Assembly: GCF_000719265.1 (NCBI RefSeq)
Contig: NZ_JOFL01000009.1
Coordinates: forward strand, 1-64,000
Direction: 5' to 3'
Length of the DNA: 64,000 nt
Source: Streptomyces roseoverticillatus
GTDB taxonomy: Bacteria; Actinomycetota; Actinomycetes; Streptomycetales; Streptomycetaceae
In this document: positions 18,951-28,528 of the stretch, one piece after another
How the letters are laid out: each line of letters begins with the position of its first letter
How positions within the stretch are numbered: the first letter of the stretch is position 1
Made by a program: the position numbers and the translations under genes
Notes under the pieces: model-generated
Told to the model about the DNA's origin: nothing
Seen by the model: the letters and a program-made list of their open reading frames with translations, nothing else
The model's database searches: none

Positions 18951-19595
18951 GTGCCCGCACCGTACGCACCACCTCCGCGCGCCCTGCGCGTCAGCGGGGT
19001 GCACAAGTCGTACGGTGCCCGGCGGGTGCTGCGCGGCGTCTCGCTCGAACTCGGCCGCGGCACCCTCGCCGGCATCGTCGGCGAGAACGGCGCGGGGAAG
19101 ACGACGCTGCTGCGCATCCTGTGCGGGCAGACCGCGGCCGACTCCGGTGCCGTCGAGCACCGGGGCCGGCTCGGCTACTGCCCCCAGGAGACGGTCCTCA
19201 ACGACTTCCTCACCGTCGAGCAGCACCTGCGCTACTTCCAGGTCGCCTACGGGCTGGACGGGATGCGGCGCGCAGAGGAGCTGATGGAGGAGCTCCACTT
19301 CTCCGGGTACCGGCACTCCCGCGTCGCCGTGCTGAGCGGCGGGACCCGCCAGAAGCTCAATCTCACGCTCGCCCTCATGCACGACCCGCAGGTGCTGCTG
19401 CTCGACGAGCCGTACCAGGGCTTCGACTGGGAGACCTACCTGCGGTTCTGGAGCGTCGCCGCCCGCCTGCGCGACCGCGGCTGCTGCATCCTGGTCGTCT
19501 CCCACCTCGCCTGGGACACCGAGCGGCTCGACGCCCTCTACCGCCTGCACGACGGCGTCGCGGCGAGCTGGCAGCCCGGCCGGGGAGGCGGGTGA
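18951..19595 (+). CDS. ABC transporter ATP-binding protein
   Basis: A 214-residue ATPase. It has Walker A GENGAGKTT (about residues 44-52), a Q-loop YCPQETVLNDFLTVEQHL, a signature degenerated to LSGGTRQKLN, Walker B VLLLDEPYQGFDW and the switch His in VVSHLAWD. It partners with the permease that starts five bases later. The start is a GTG (VPAPYAPP). Substrate unknown. Confidence 0.9.
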   Translation: MPAPYAPPPRALRVSGVHKSYGARRVLRGVSLELGRGTLAGIVGENGAGKTTLLRILCGQTAADSGAVEHRGRLGYCPQETVLNDFLTVEQHLRYFQVAYGLDGMRRAEELMEELHFSGYRHSRVAVLSGGTRQKLNLTLALMHDPQVLLLDEPYQGFDWETYLRFWSVAARLRDRGCCILVVSHLAWDTERLDALYRLHDGVAASWQPGRGGG

Positions 19596-19599
19596 GCGG

Positions 19600-20400
19600 A
19601 TGGACAACCCGGGACGCCGTTTCGCCACGGCCGCCGCCTTCGCCCTGCTGGAGCACACCCGCAACCGCTTCGCGCTCGTGCTCGTCGTCTTCTACATCCC
19701 GTTCTGGCTGACGATGGAGCACTGGTTCGTGGCCAGCGCGCCCACCGGCTTCCTGCTGCGGGCCACCGGGCGGCACCTGACCGTCGACGGCAACCGGCTG
19801 ACGATGGTCTCCGGCGCGATCAACGCCGTCACACTGATCGTCGGCTTCATGATGTTCATGACGACGTTCAAGTCGCTGGCCTTCGACCGCCGGCTGGTCC
19901 TGGCCGGCTACCCGCGCGTCTGCCTGCTCGTCGCCAAGGTGGGCGCGATGCTGCTCGCCGCGGCCCTGATCTCCGCGTACGCGACGGCCGTCATCTGCTG
20001 GTACTGGGACCCGGTCCGGCCCTGGCTGCTGATGGCCGGCGTGTTCACGGCCGGCGTCGGCTACGGCGGGATCGGCATCCTGCTCGGGGCCTTCCTGCGC
20101 AACGAGCTGGCCGGCCTGTTCGTCATCATCATGACCAGCCTGCTCGACACCATGCTGCAGAACCCGATCAGCAACCCCGGCGCCACCAAGGGCGGCGTGC
20201 AGGCCCTGCCCGAGTACGGGCCCACGCAGGTGAGCGTGGCCGCCGGCTTCTCGCACGACACCCCGTACGGGCACCTGCTGCTGGGCCCCGCCTGGTTCGC
20301 CGCGATGTGGCTGCTGGGCACCGCCGCCTTCCGCCTGCGCACCCGCGACCACCGCCCGGCCGCGGGGCGCCGCCCGCTCAGCGCCGCCGCCCGCCCTTGA
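19600..20400 (+). CDS. ABC transporter permease (ABC-2 like)
   Basis: A 266-residue membrane protein with about six helices, including [70 protein letters not shown], a Gly-rich [15 protein letters not shown] helix and [20 protein letters not shown]. It resembles ABC-2 type export permeases. It is 5 bases behind its ATPase and its 3' end overlaps the 3' end of the convergent sdhB gene by 23 bases. Confidence 0.83.
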   Translation: MDNPGRRFATAAAFALLEHTRNRFALVLVVFYIPFWLTMEHWFVASAPTGFLLRATGRHLTVDGNRLTMVSGAINAVTLIVGFMMFMTTFKSLAFDRRLVLAGYPRVCLLVAKVGAMLLAAALISAYATAVICWYWDPVRPWLLMAGVFTAGVGYGGIGILLGAFLRNELAGLFVIIMTSLLDTMLQNPISNPGATKGGVQALPEYGPTQVSVAAGFSHDTPYGHLLLGPAWFAAMWLLGTAAFRLRTRDHRPAAGRRPLSAAARP

Positions 20401-21129
20401 GCGAGGCCCGCAGGTACTCGCGGTTCATCGTCGCGATGGACTGCAGCGGGATCCCCTTCGGGCAGGCGGTGGCGCACTCGCCGGTGTTCGTGCAGCCTCC
20501 GAAGCCCTGGTCGTCCATGGCGTCTACCATGCCCAGGACCCGCGACTCCCGCTCGGGCGCGCCCTGCGGCAGGACGTTGAGGTGGACGACCTTCGCGGAG
20601 GTGAAGAGCATCGCCGAGCCGTTCGGGCAGGCGGCCACGCACGCGCCGCAGCCGATGCACTCGGCGTGCTCGAAGGCGAGGTCCGCCACCGGCTTGGGGA
20701 CGGGCGTCGCGTGGGCGTCCGGGGCGGAGCCCGTCGGGACGGAGACGTAGCCGCCGGAGCCGATGATGCGGTCGAACGCGGACCGGTCCACGACCAGGTC
20801 CTTCACGACCGGGAAGGCCGCCGCGCGCCACGGCTCGACGTCGATGGTGTCGCCGTCGCTGAAGTGCCGCATGTGCAGCTGGCAGGTCGTGGTCCGCTCG
20901 GGGCCGTGCGCCTGCCCGTTGATGACCATGCCGCACGCCCCGCAGATGCCCTCGCGGCAGTCGTGGTCGAAGGCGACCGGCTCGTCCCCGGCGAGGATCA
21001 GCTCCTCGTTGAGGTGGTCGAGCATCTCCAGGAAGGACATGTCCTCGCTGATGCCCGTGACCCGGTACGTGGTCATGGCGCCCGCCTCGCCGGCGGTGCG
21101 CTGGCGCCATATGCGCAGGGTGAGGTCCA

Positions 21130-21130
<1 letters not shown>
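20378..21130 (-). CDS. sdhB: Succinate dehydrogenase iron-sulfur subunit
   Basis: Electron-transfer subunit of a membrane-bound succinate dehydrogenase / fumarate reductase, 250 residues. The N-terminal 2Fe-2S domain carries [15 protein letters not shown] and a later Cys in TTTCQLHM. The C-terminal domain carries [14 protein letters not shown] and [16 protein letters not shown] for the other clusters. The ATG overlaps the sdhA stop by one base (TGATG), a coupled arrangement. The order is sdhC-sdhA-sdhB. Confidence 0.95.
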
Positions 21131-23094
<1,964 letters not shown>

Positions 23095-23096
23095 GG

Positions 23097-23801
23097 TCAG
23101 CTCACGACTCCTGTCAGGACGCCCACGGGCACGGCGATGAAGCCGCAGGTCAGCACCAGCGCCAGCGCGTCGGCCAGGAACTTCAGCGCCCGGTCGCGGC
23201 GCGGCGAGTTGGCGCCCAGCGTCTGCGCCGCGCTCCAGAACCCGTGCCGGATGTGCAGGCCGAGGGCGAGCATCGCGACGATGTAGAACGCGCTGACGGC
23301 CGGGCGGTCGAAGGAGGCGACGAGGTTCTCGTACGGGCGCCCCTCCTGGGCGTTGGGGTTCACGTCCAGCGTCGTGAAGTCGAGGATGTGCCAGACGATG
23401 AACAGCGCCAGGATCACCCCGCCCCAGCGCATCGTGCGGGTCGCGTAGCTCGCGCGCGGGCGCTTCCGCTCGTACTTCTCCGGGCGGGCGGCCAGGTCGC
23501 GGCGGCTGAGCTGGTACGCGGCCACGCCGTGCAGCACGACCGCCGTTCCCAGGCCCACGCGGGCGATCCACAGGAACCACTCGTAGTGCAGGAACGGCTC
23601 GCCGATGGTGCGGATCCAGTGCCCGTAGTGGTTGAACTCCCCGGCGCCGAAGAACACCTTCAGGTTGCCCACCACATGGGCGACCAGATACGCCAGCATG
23701 ATCAAGCCGGTGACCGCCATGACCGCCTTCTTGCCGACGGTCGACCGCCACACGGAGCCGATGAGGGACGGAGGACGGTCCGTCCGGGTCGCCAGTGCCA
23801 T
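23097..23801 (-). CDS. sdhC: Succinate dehydrogenase cytochrome b subunit
   Basis: A 234-residue, five-helix dihaem membrane anchor of the succinate:quinone reductase b558 type. Haem-ligand histidines can be seen in [35 protein letters not shown] and [12 protein letters not shown]. It is the first gene of the operon. Its start is 76 bases from a divergent LysR gene, with a perfect LysR-type box between them. Confidence 0.93.
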   Translation of the reverse strand: MALATRTDRPPSLIGSVWRSTVGKKAVMAVTGLIMLAYLVAHVVGNLKVFFGAGEFNHYGHWIRTIGEPFLHYEWFLWIARVGLGTAVVLHGVAAYQLSRRDLAARPEKYERKRPRASYATRTMRWGGVILALFIVWHILDFTTLDVNPNAQEGRPYENLVASFDRPAVSAFYIVAMLALGLHIRHGFWSAAQTLGANSPRRDRALKFLADALALVLTCGFIAVPVGVLTGVVS

Positions 23802-23860
23802 GGCACCAGACGCTAGGCAGCCCCGGTCGATCCGTCCAAGACATGATGAAGCTGGTTTCC

Positions 23861-23875
23861 ATAGGCTCCGCCTAT
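23861..23875. promoter_or_regulatory. LysR-type T-N11-A box between sdhC and lysR
   Basis: ATAGGCTCCGCCTAT is a perfect dyad (6-bp arms, 3-bp centre) matching the T-N11-A consensus. It ends two bases before the LysR ATG and lies 60 bases upstream of sdhC, the expected position for autoregulation and divergent control. Confidence 0.7.
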
Positions 23876-23877
23876 CT

Positions 23878-24792
23878 ATGCTGCTGACCGTGCAATTCCA
23901 GCAGCTCCGCTACTTCGCGACCCTGGCCGAAGTCCGTCACTTCACCCGCGCGGCGGAGGCGCTGCACGTGGCCCAGCCGTCCCTCTCCCAGCAGATCCGG
24001 GCCCTCGAACGGGAGCTGGGCGCCGAGCTCTTCCAGCGCGCCCGCGGCAACATCACCCTCACCGACGCCGGCGAGGCCCTGCTGCCACTGGCCCGGCAGA
24101 TCCTCGCCGACACCGAGACCGCGCGCCGCGAGGTCCAGGAGGTCGCCCAGCTGCGGCGCGGCCGGGTCCGCCTCGGCGCCCCGCCCAGCCTGTGCGCGAG
24201 CCTCGTCCCCGACGTGCTGCGCGCCTACCACGCCCGCTACCCCGGCATCGAGCTCGTCGTCGACGAGGGCGGCTCCCAGGACCTCGTGCGCACCCTCGCC
24301 GGCGGCGGCCTCGACCTCGCCCTGATCATCACGCCGCTGGCCGTCGGCGCCCCGGCCCTCGCCACGACCGAGCTCCTGCGCGAGGACCTCGTCGTCGTCA
24401 CCGCCCCCGGCGAGCCCCCGCCCACCCGCCGCCGCGCCCTGCGCGTGGCGGACCTGGAGGGCCTGCCCATGGTGATGTTCCGCCGCGGCTACGACCTCCG
24501 CGAGATCACCACCACGGCCTGCCGCGCCGCCGGCTTCGAACCGTCCTTCACCGTCGAGGGCGGGGAGATGGACGCCGTCCTCGGCTTCGTCCGCGCGGGC
24601 CTGGGCCTGGCCGTGGTGCCCGGCATGGTGGCCGCCCGCTCGGGCCTGCGCGTCACGCCCTTCGAGGGCACCCGCATGCGCCGCACGGTCGCACTGGCCC
24701 ACCGCAAGGACGTGGCCCCGCCGCGCGCGGCACGGGAGCTGCGGGCGGTGCTCCTGGAGCACCTGGGGGCGGAGGAAGGAGAGGGGGAGTGA
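23878..24792 (+). CDS. LysR family transcriptional regulator
   Basis: A 304-residue regulator. The N-terminal helix-turn-helix is LRYFATLAEVRHFTRAAEALHVAQPSLSQQIRALERELGAELFQR. The periplasmic-binding-like effector domain follows from about residue 90 (RVRLGAPPSLCASLVPDVLRAYHARYPGIELVV). ATG at 23878 or the in-frame GTG at 23890 could be used. It is divergent from sdhCAB, so regulation of succinate dehydrogenase is the natural inference. Confidence 0.93.
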   Translation: MLLTVQFQQLRYFATLAEVRHFTRAAEALHVAQPSLSQQIRALERELGAELFQRARGNITLTDAGEALLPLARQILADTETARREVQEVAQLRRGRVRLGAPPSLCASLVPDVLRAYHARYPGIELVVDEGGSQDLVRTLAGGGLDLALIITPLAVGAPALATTELLREDLVVVTAPGEPPPTRRRALRVADLEGLPMVMFRRGYDLREITTTACRAAGFEPSFTVEGGEMDAVLGFVRAGLGLAVVPGMVAARSGLRVTPFEGTRMRRTVALAHRKDVAPPRAARELRAVLLEHLGAEEGEGE

Positions 24793-24799
24793 GCGGGGC

Positions 24800-25159
24800 T
24801 CACCCCCACAGGACCCGCCCCAGCGCCACCCCCGCGAACGCCGCGCCCAGCCCGCACACCACGCTCAGCGCCGCGTTCGCCACGGCGTAGCCGCGCGCGC
24901 CCTCGCGGGCCAGCGTCAGCGTCTCGTACGAGAACGTGGAGTATGTCGTGAGCGCGCCGCACAGGCCCGTGCCCAGGAGCAGCCGCAGCGGGGACGGGGC
25001 CGCGGCGGTGAGGATCCCCAGGATCAGGCTGCCCATGACGTTCACGGCGAACGTGCCCCACGGGAAGACCGAGTCGTGGCGCGCCTGCACCGCACGGTCG
25101 GTGAGGTAGCGCAGGGGCGCGCCGGCCATCGCGCCGGCGACGACGAGGAGCCAGTTCAC
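24800..25159 (-). CDS. crcB: Fluoride efflux channel CrcB/Fluc subunit
   Basis: A 119-residue, four-helix fluoride channel subunit. It has the family motifs [29 protein letters not shown] and [22 protein letters not shown] at 25159 overlaps the stop of the DUF190 gene (GTGA). It is the last gene of a crcB-DUF190-crcB operon; two unlike subunits probably form a heterodimer. Confidence 0.93.
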   Translation of the reverse strand: MNWLLVVAGAMAGAPLRYLTDRAVQARHDSVFPWGTFAVNVMGSLILGILTAAAPSPLRLLLGTGLCGALTTYSTFSYETLTLAREGARGYAVANAALSVVCGLGAAFAGVALGRVLWG

Positions 25160-25506
25160 GCACCGTCCTCCGGGGCGGGCCGCCCGAGCCGCGGGATCTC
25201 GACCGGTTCCAGCGTGACGAGCCGCTCCCCGGTGACCTCCCCCAGGACCGGCAGGAACGCCCGTACGCGCTCCTCGGCGTCCACGATCACCACCGTCACC
25301 GGCAGGTCCTCGCTCAGCGAGAGCAGCCGCGCCGTGTGGACGACGGAGGAGGCGCCGTACCCCTCGACGCCGCGGAAGACCGTCGCGCCCGCGAGCCCGG
25401 CGGTGTGCGCGCGGTGCACGATCTCGGTGGACAGCGGCCGGTGCTGCCACCGGTCGGACTCGCCGAGGAAGACCGTCAGGCGCAGCGCCCTGCCGGCGGG
25501 CCTCAC
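25156..25506 (-). CDS. DUF190 protein between two crcB genes
   Basis: A 116-residue protein of the DUF190 family (PII-like fold). It has [75 protein letters not shown]190 genes often accompany crcB; a sensing or modulating role is assumed in the family but not proven. It overlaps both neighbours by GTGA, so the three genes are coupled. Confidence 0.9.
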   Translation of the reverse strand: MRPAGRALRLTVFLGESDRWQHRPLSTEIVHRAHTAGLAGATVFRGVEGYGASSVVHTARLLSLSEDLPVTVVIVDAEERVRAFLPVLGEVTGERLVTLEPVEIPRLGRPAPEDGA

Positions 25507-25982
25507 CGCACGCTCCTGCGGAGCAGGGCCGCCCGCGTCGCCGTCGCGGCCGTCCACACGGCCGCCAGCGCGGCGAGCAGCGTGCCCGCCAGGTACGCGA
25601 GCGCCGTCGCGACGTGCCCGTCCGCGGTCAGCCGCTGGACGTCCACCGCGTACGTCGAGAAGGTGGTGAATCCGCCGAGCACGCCCGTGCCGAGGAACGG
25701 CCGCAGCAGCCGGTGCGGCGCGGCGAGCTCGCCGATCACCGCCAGCAGTACTCCGATCAGGGCGCAGCCCACGACGTTGACCAGGAAGGTGGTCCAGGGG
25801 AACGCGCCGGCCGGGGCGGGCCACAGCAGCCCGGCGCCGTAGCGGGCCGCGGCCCCGGCGCCCCCGCCGAGCGAGACCGCGCAGACGACCGCGCCCTGCC
25901 CGCGCGCCACGGGCCGCCGCCCGGGGGGACGCGTCCGCGGGGGCGGGCCGTCGGTGACCGTCCCGGGCCGGGTCGTGCTCAT
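25503..25982 (-). CDS. crcB: Fluoride efflux channel CrcB/Fluc subunit (first copy)
   Basis: A 159-residue fluoride channel subunit with an N-terminal Pro/Arg-rich extension of about 30 residues. Core motifs are [38 protein letters not shown] and [18 protein letters not shown] start it at MSTTRPGTV. It is the first gene of the operon. No fluoride riboswitch could be recognised upstream. Confidence 0.92.
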   Translation of the reverse strand: MSTTRPGTVTDGPPPRTRPPGRRPVARGQGAVVCAVSLGGGAGAAARYGAGLLWPAPAGAFPWTTFLVNVVGCALIGVLLAVIGELAAPHRLLRPFLGTGVLGGFTTFSTYAVDVQRLTADGHVATALAYLAGTLLAALAAVWTAATATRAALLRRSVR

Positions 25983-26644
25983 GCGGTCGGCCGGCCTCCT
26001 CTTCGTCCTCGTCGTCGTGTCGTCCACGTCGTCCTGCGCCCAGGCTATCCACCGCCCGCCGGAACCGCCGCGCCGGCCGCTCCCACGGCCGTCAGGTACG
26101 CGTCGGCCCGGGTCGTGATGCGGGGCCGCCCGCGCCTCCCGCAGGTGCAGCCCGGCAGCGCGCTCCAGGGCGAGGGCGGGGCCGTAGCAACGGCGTGCGC
26201 GGCGCGCTGTACAGACGGCGCCATCATCGTCCGCGCGGGCCCGCTCCCGCACGGTGTTGGCCTGAAGTTGACGGGCCGCGGGGGCGGCTCCACCGCAGGT
26301 CACACGGGTGAATCGGCGGATGATACGACCGGCGTCGGGGGGAAGCCGGGGGAATCGGCCCAGGCCGGCCGGGCGGTGACAGCCGATTATGAGCCACATG
26401 CGCACCACGCTCGTACGCGCGCACGGGCCGCAAGCCGCCTTCTGGGGCCGTTCCGGCGGCTCGGAGAGGGCGGCGAGAGCGCCATGAAGCAGGAGGGATG
26501 ACGCATTCCGGTATGGCAGGAAACCGTCGCTTCCCGAGCGCTCCCGTGGGCAGTCTTCTGGCCGGTCACGCTCCGCCGCCCCGGGCGGAGCGCCCGCCCG
26601 GCAGGGTCGGTCGCAGGACCGAAACCGATCCAGGGAGGCACACG
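25983..26644. other. Intergenic region without a confident gene
   Basis: 662 bases between the divergent crcB operon and the polyprenyl-synthetase-like gene. A minus-strand reading frame at 26045-26293 (82 codons, Pro/Arg/Ala-rich) is possible but has no recognisable family features. I see no tRNA or riboswitch. The last 100 bases presumably hold the promoter of the downstream gene, whose ribosome site CAGGGAGG lies near 26631. Confidence 0.4.
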
Positions 26645-27613
26645 ATGACGACGCAACCCCGGCTGCCCCGCGCGGTGACGCCCCAGGAGCCGGTCCCCCA
26701 GCTCCAGCGCGCCGGGATGCTCGACCAGGTCGAGAAACGGCTGCGCGGCCTCCTCAACGACGAGCACCGCCGCTGGCGCACCGCCGACGCGCGGGGCGCC
26801 GGCGTCGTCGAATCCCTCGCCGAACTCGTCGCCGTGGGGGCCGACCGGGTCCGTCCGGTCATCCTCCTCACCGGCTATCTGGCGGGGGGCGGCGACGCGG
26901 ACGCCACGGCCGCCGTCGAGGCGGCCGCCGCCCTCGAACTCCTCGACACCTGCACCCTCATCCGCAGCGACGTGCGCGACAACGCCGCCCTGCGCCGCGG
27001 CATCCCCACGCTGCACGTCAGCCGCGCCGCCGAGCACGAGCGCAACGGCTGGGCCGGCGACGCCCGCCGCTTCGGCGAGTCCACCGCCACCCTGGCCGGC
27101 GACCTCGCCCTCTCGCTCGCCGACCGGCTCGCCGCGCGGCTGCCCGCCTCCGCGTGGCAGATCTGGGACGAGATGCGTGTGGAGCGCGTGATCGGCACGT
27201 ACGCCCACGAGGCGATGGCCGCCGAGTACCTCGACGACCCGTGGCCCGGGCGGTGCATATCGGGATGCGACCGGGGCTGTACCGCGGGCTGGTACGCCCT
27301 GCGGCATCCGCTCCGGCTGGGCGCCGCGCTCGCCGACCGGCCCGACCTCGACACCGCCTACGACGCCTACGCGCGCTCGCTGCACGCCGCCTGGCGGCTG
27401 CGCGGCTTCCTCGACGGCGGCCCGGAGTACGACTGGGACGCCGAACTGCTGCGGGAGATCCTCCTGGAGCGCGAGGAGCGCGGCATCGCCGAGCGCCTCA
27501 TCCGCGAACTGGTGGACCGGGCGTCCCGGACCGCGGCCGCCGCGCGGCTGACGGCGGGGTGGTGCGAGGAGCTGACGGCCTTCGCGGTGCGGATGGCGGC
27601 GGAGCGGGGGTAG
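26645..27613 (+). CDS. Polyprenyl synthetase family protein with degenerate metal-binding motifs
   Basis: A 322-residue protein with the all-helical isoprenyl diphosphate synthase outline: VESLAELVAVGADRVRPVILLTGYLAGG, AAAALELLDTCTLIRSDVRDNAALRRGIPT, and a WYALRHPLRLGAALADRPDLD segment matching KTAxYxxxxPLxLGAxLA. The first Asp-rich motif, normally DDxxD, reads SDVRD. The second motif, normally xxQxxDDxxD, reads WRLRGFLDGGPEYDWD. A Cys cluster CISGCDRGC replaces the usual Lys-Thr region. It is probably inactive as a prenyl transferase or has a changed role. Confidence 0.75.
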   Translation: MTTQPRLPRAVTPQEPVPQLQRAGMLDQVEKRLRGLLNDEHRRWRTADARGAGVVESLAELVAVGADRVRPVILLTGYLAGGGDADATAAVEAAAALELLDTCTLIRSDVRDNAALRRGIPTLHVSRAAEHERNGWAGDARRFGESTATLAGDLALSLADRLAARLPASAWQIWDEMRVERVIGTYAHEAMAAEYLDDPWPGRCISGCDRGCTAGWYALRHPLRLGAALADRPDLDTAYDAYARSLHAAWRLRGFLDGGPEYDWDAELLREILLEREERGIAERLIRELVDRASRTAAAARLTAGWCEELTAFAVRMAAERG

Positions 27614-28000
27614 GGCGGCGGGCCGGCGGGCCTGTGGGCCGATGGGCGCGGTTTGCTGAAGGCCGCCGCGTTGGGCCGTACGGGTAATTCTGCGGAACCG
27701 CATTTGTAGGGCTATTCCTATCCGCGACGCGCGCTCCCTCCGCGGCCGCCCGCACAGCGCATTAGACCGACGACCTGCCGAAATGACTGCAGGGGTACGG
27801 AGAATCCTGCGGATTTCTCCGTGGCCACGGCACGGACCGGCACACGGACAGGGCCGCCCGGAGGGGAGAAACCCGGTCACCCATCCGCACCACGGACGAA
27901 ACCTTTGTGAGTACGGGGCGTTGAAAAGCACACCCCGGTCGTCACGGCCGGGTGCCTCCCAGTACGACCGAGCAAGATCAAGCAGCAAAGGTGTCTCCGC
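27614..28000. promoter_or_regulatory. Upstream region of the chaplin gene
   Basis: 387 bases with no gene. An AT-richer stretch near 27685-27720 could hold a promoter. A hairpin ACGGAGAA / TTCTCCGT at about 27797-27823 and a CGTGGCCACGG dyad follow. The chaplin ribosome site is AGCAAAGGTG near 27985. Long untranslated leaders are common for chaplins and rodlins. Confidence 0.4.
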
Positions 28001-28240
28001 ATGTCACGAATCGTCAAAACGGCTGCCCTGACCGCCACCGTGGGCGCGGCGCTCGCGGGTATCACCGGTACCGCGCTCGCCGACGCCGGCGCCAAGGGGG
28101 CGGCCGTCGGTTCCCCGGGTGTCATCTCGGGCAACGTCATCCAGGTCCCGATCCAGATCCCGATCAACCTGTGCGGCAACACGATCGACATCATCGGACT
28201 GCTGAACCCCGCGTCCGGCAACGTCTGCGTCATCGACTGA
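28001..28240 (+). CDS. Short chaplin (hydrophobic aerial-hyphae surface protein)
   Basis: A 79-residue secreted protein of the short chaplin class (ChpD-H like). Residues 1-27 are a signal peptide (IVKTAALTATVGAALAGITGTALA). The mature part is a single chaplin domain: GSPGVISGNVIQVPIQIPINLCGNTIDIIGLLNPASGNVCVID, with two cysteines 19 residues apart forming the characteristic disulfide. Short chaplins assemble into amyloid fibrils on spores and aerial hyphae. This strongly supports a Streptomyces host. Confidence 0.96.
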   Translation: MSRIVKTAALTATVGAALAGITGTALADAGAKGAAVGSPGVISGNVIQVPIQIPINLCGNTIDIIGLLNPASGNVCVID

Positions 28241-28366
28241 CGCAGGAGGAAAACCGGCGGATTCGGGGTGCCCCCGCCCCGGGCCGCTTCCGTGTGGCGC
28301 CCTCGATTTCCGTCGCGGGCGCCACGCTGCGTTTGCGGGGCGTTCAGGCGTTTCCCTGATCCTGCT

Positions 28367-28472
28367 CGGAGTTGCGCTTCCCGGGCTCCGGCCGGGAGTT
28401 GTTCTTCCCGGGCTCCGGCCGGGAGTTGTTCTTCCCGTGCTCCCGCTCGGAGTTGCCCTCCCCAGCAGGTGA
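28367..28472. repeat. 27-bp tandem repeat upstream of the STAND gene
   Basis: Four degenerate copies of a 27-bp unit (GGGAGTTGTTCTTCCCGGGC plus TCCGGCC) run in tandem. The middle two are nearly identical and the outer ones are diverged. Each copy contains a short dyad (GGGA..TCCC). The array ends about 55 bases before the GTG of the STAND NTPase gene. Confidence 0.7.
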
Positions 28473-28528
28473 TCTTCCCGCTAGCGTGGTCGGGACTGCG
28501 GGGCGGGGAGAGCTGGGGGAGGCGTGCG

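Noticed and set aside
25983..26200. Possible fluoride riboswitch upstream of the crcB operon
   Set aside because: I could not find the conserved crcB-motif elements on the minus strand in this stretch.
26045..26293. 82-codon minus-strand ORF between crcB and the polyprenyl-synthetase-like gene
   Set aside because: No recognisable family, Pro/Arg/Ala-rich composition; kept only as a note in the intergenic entry.
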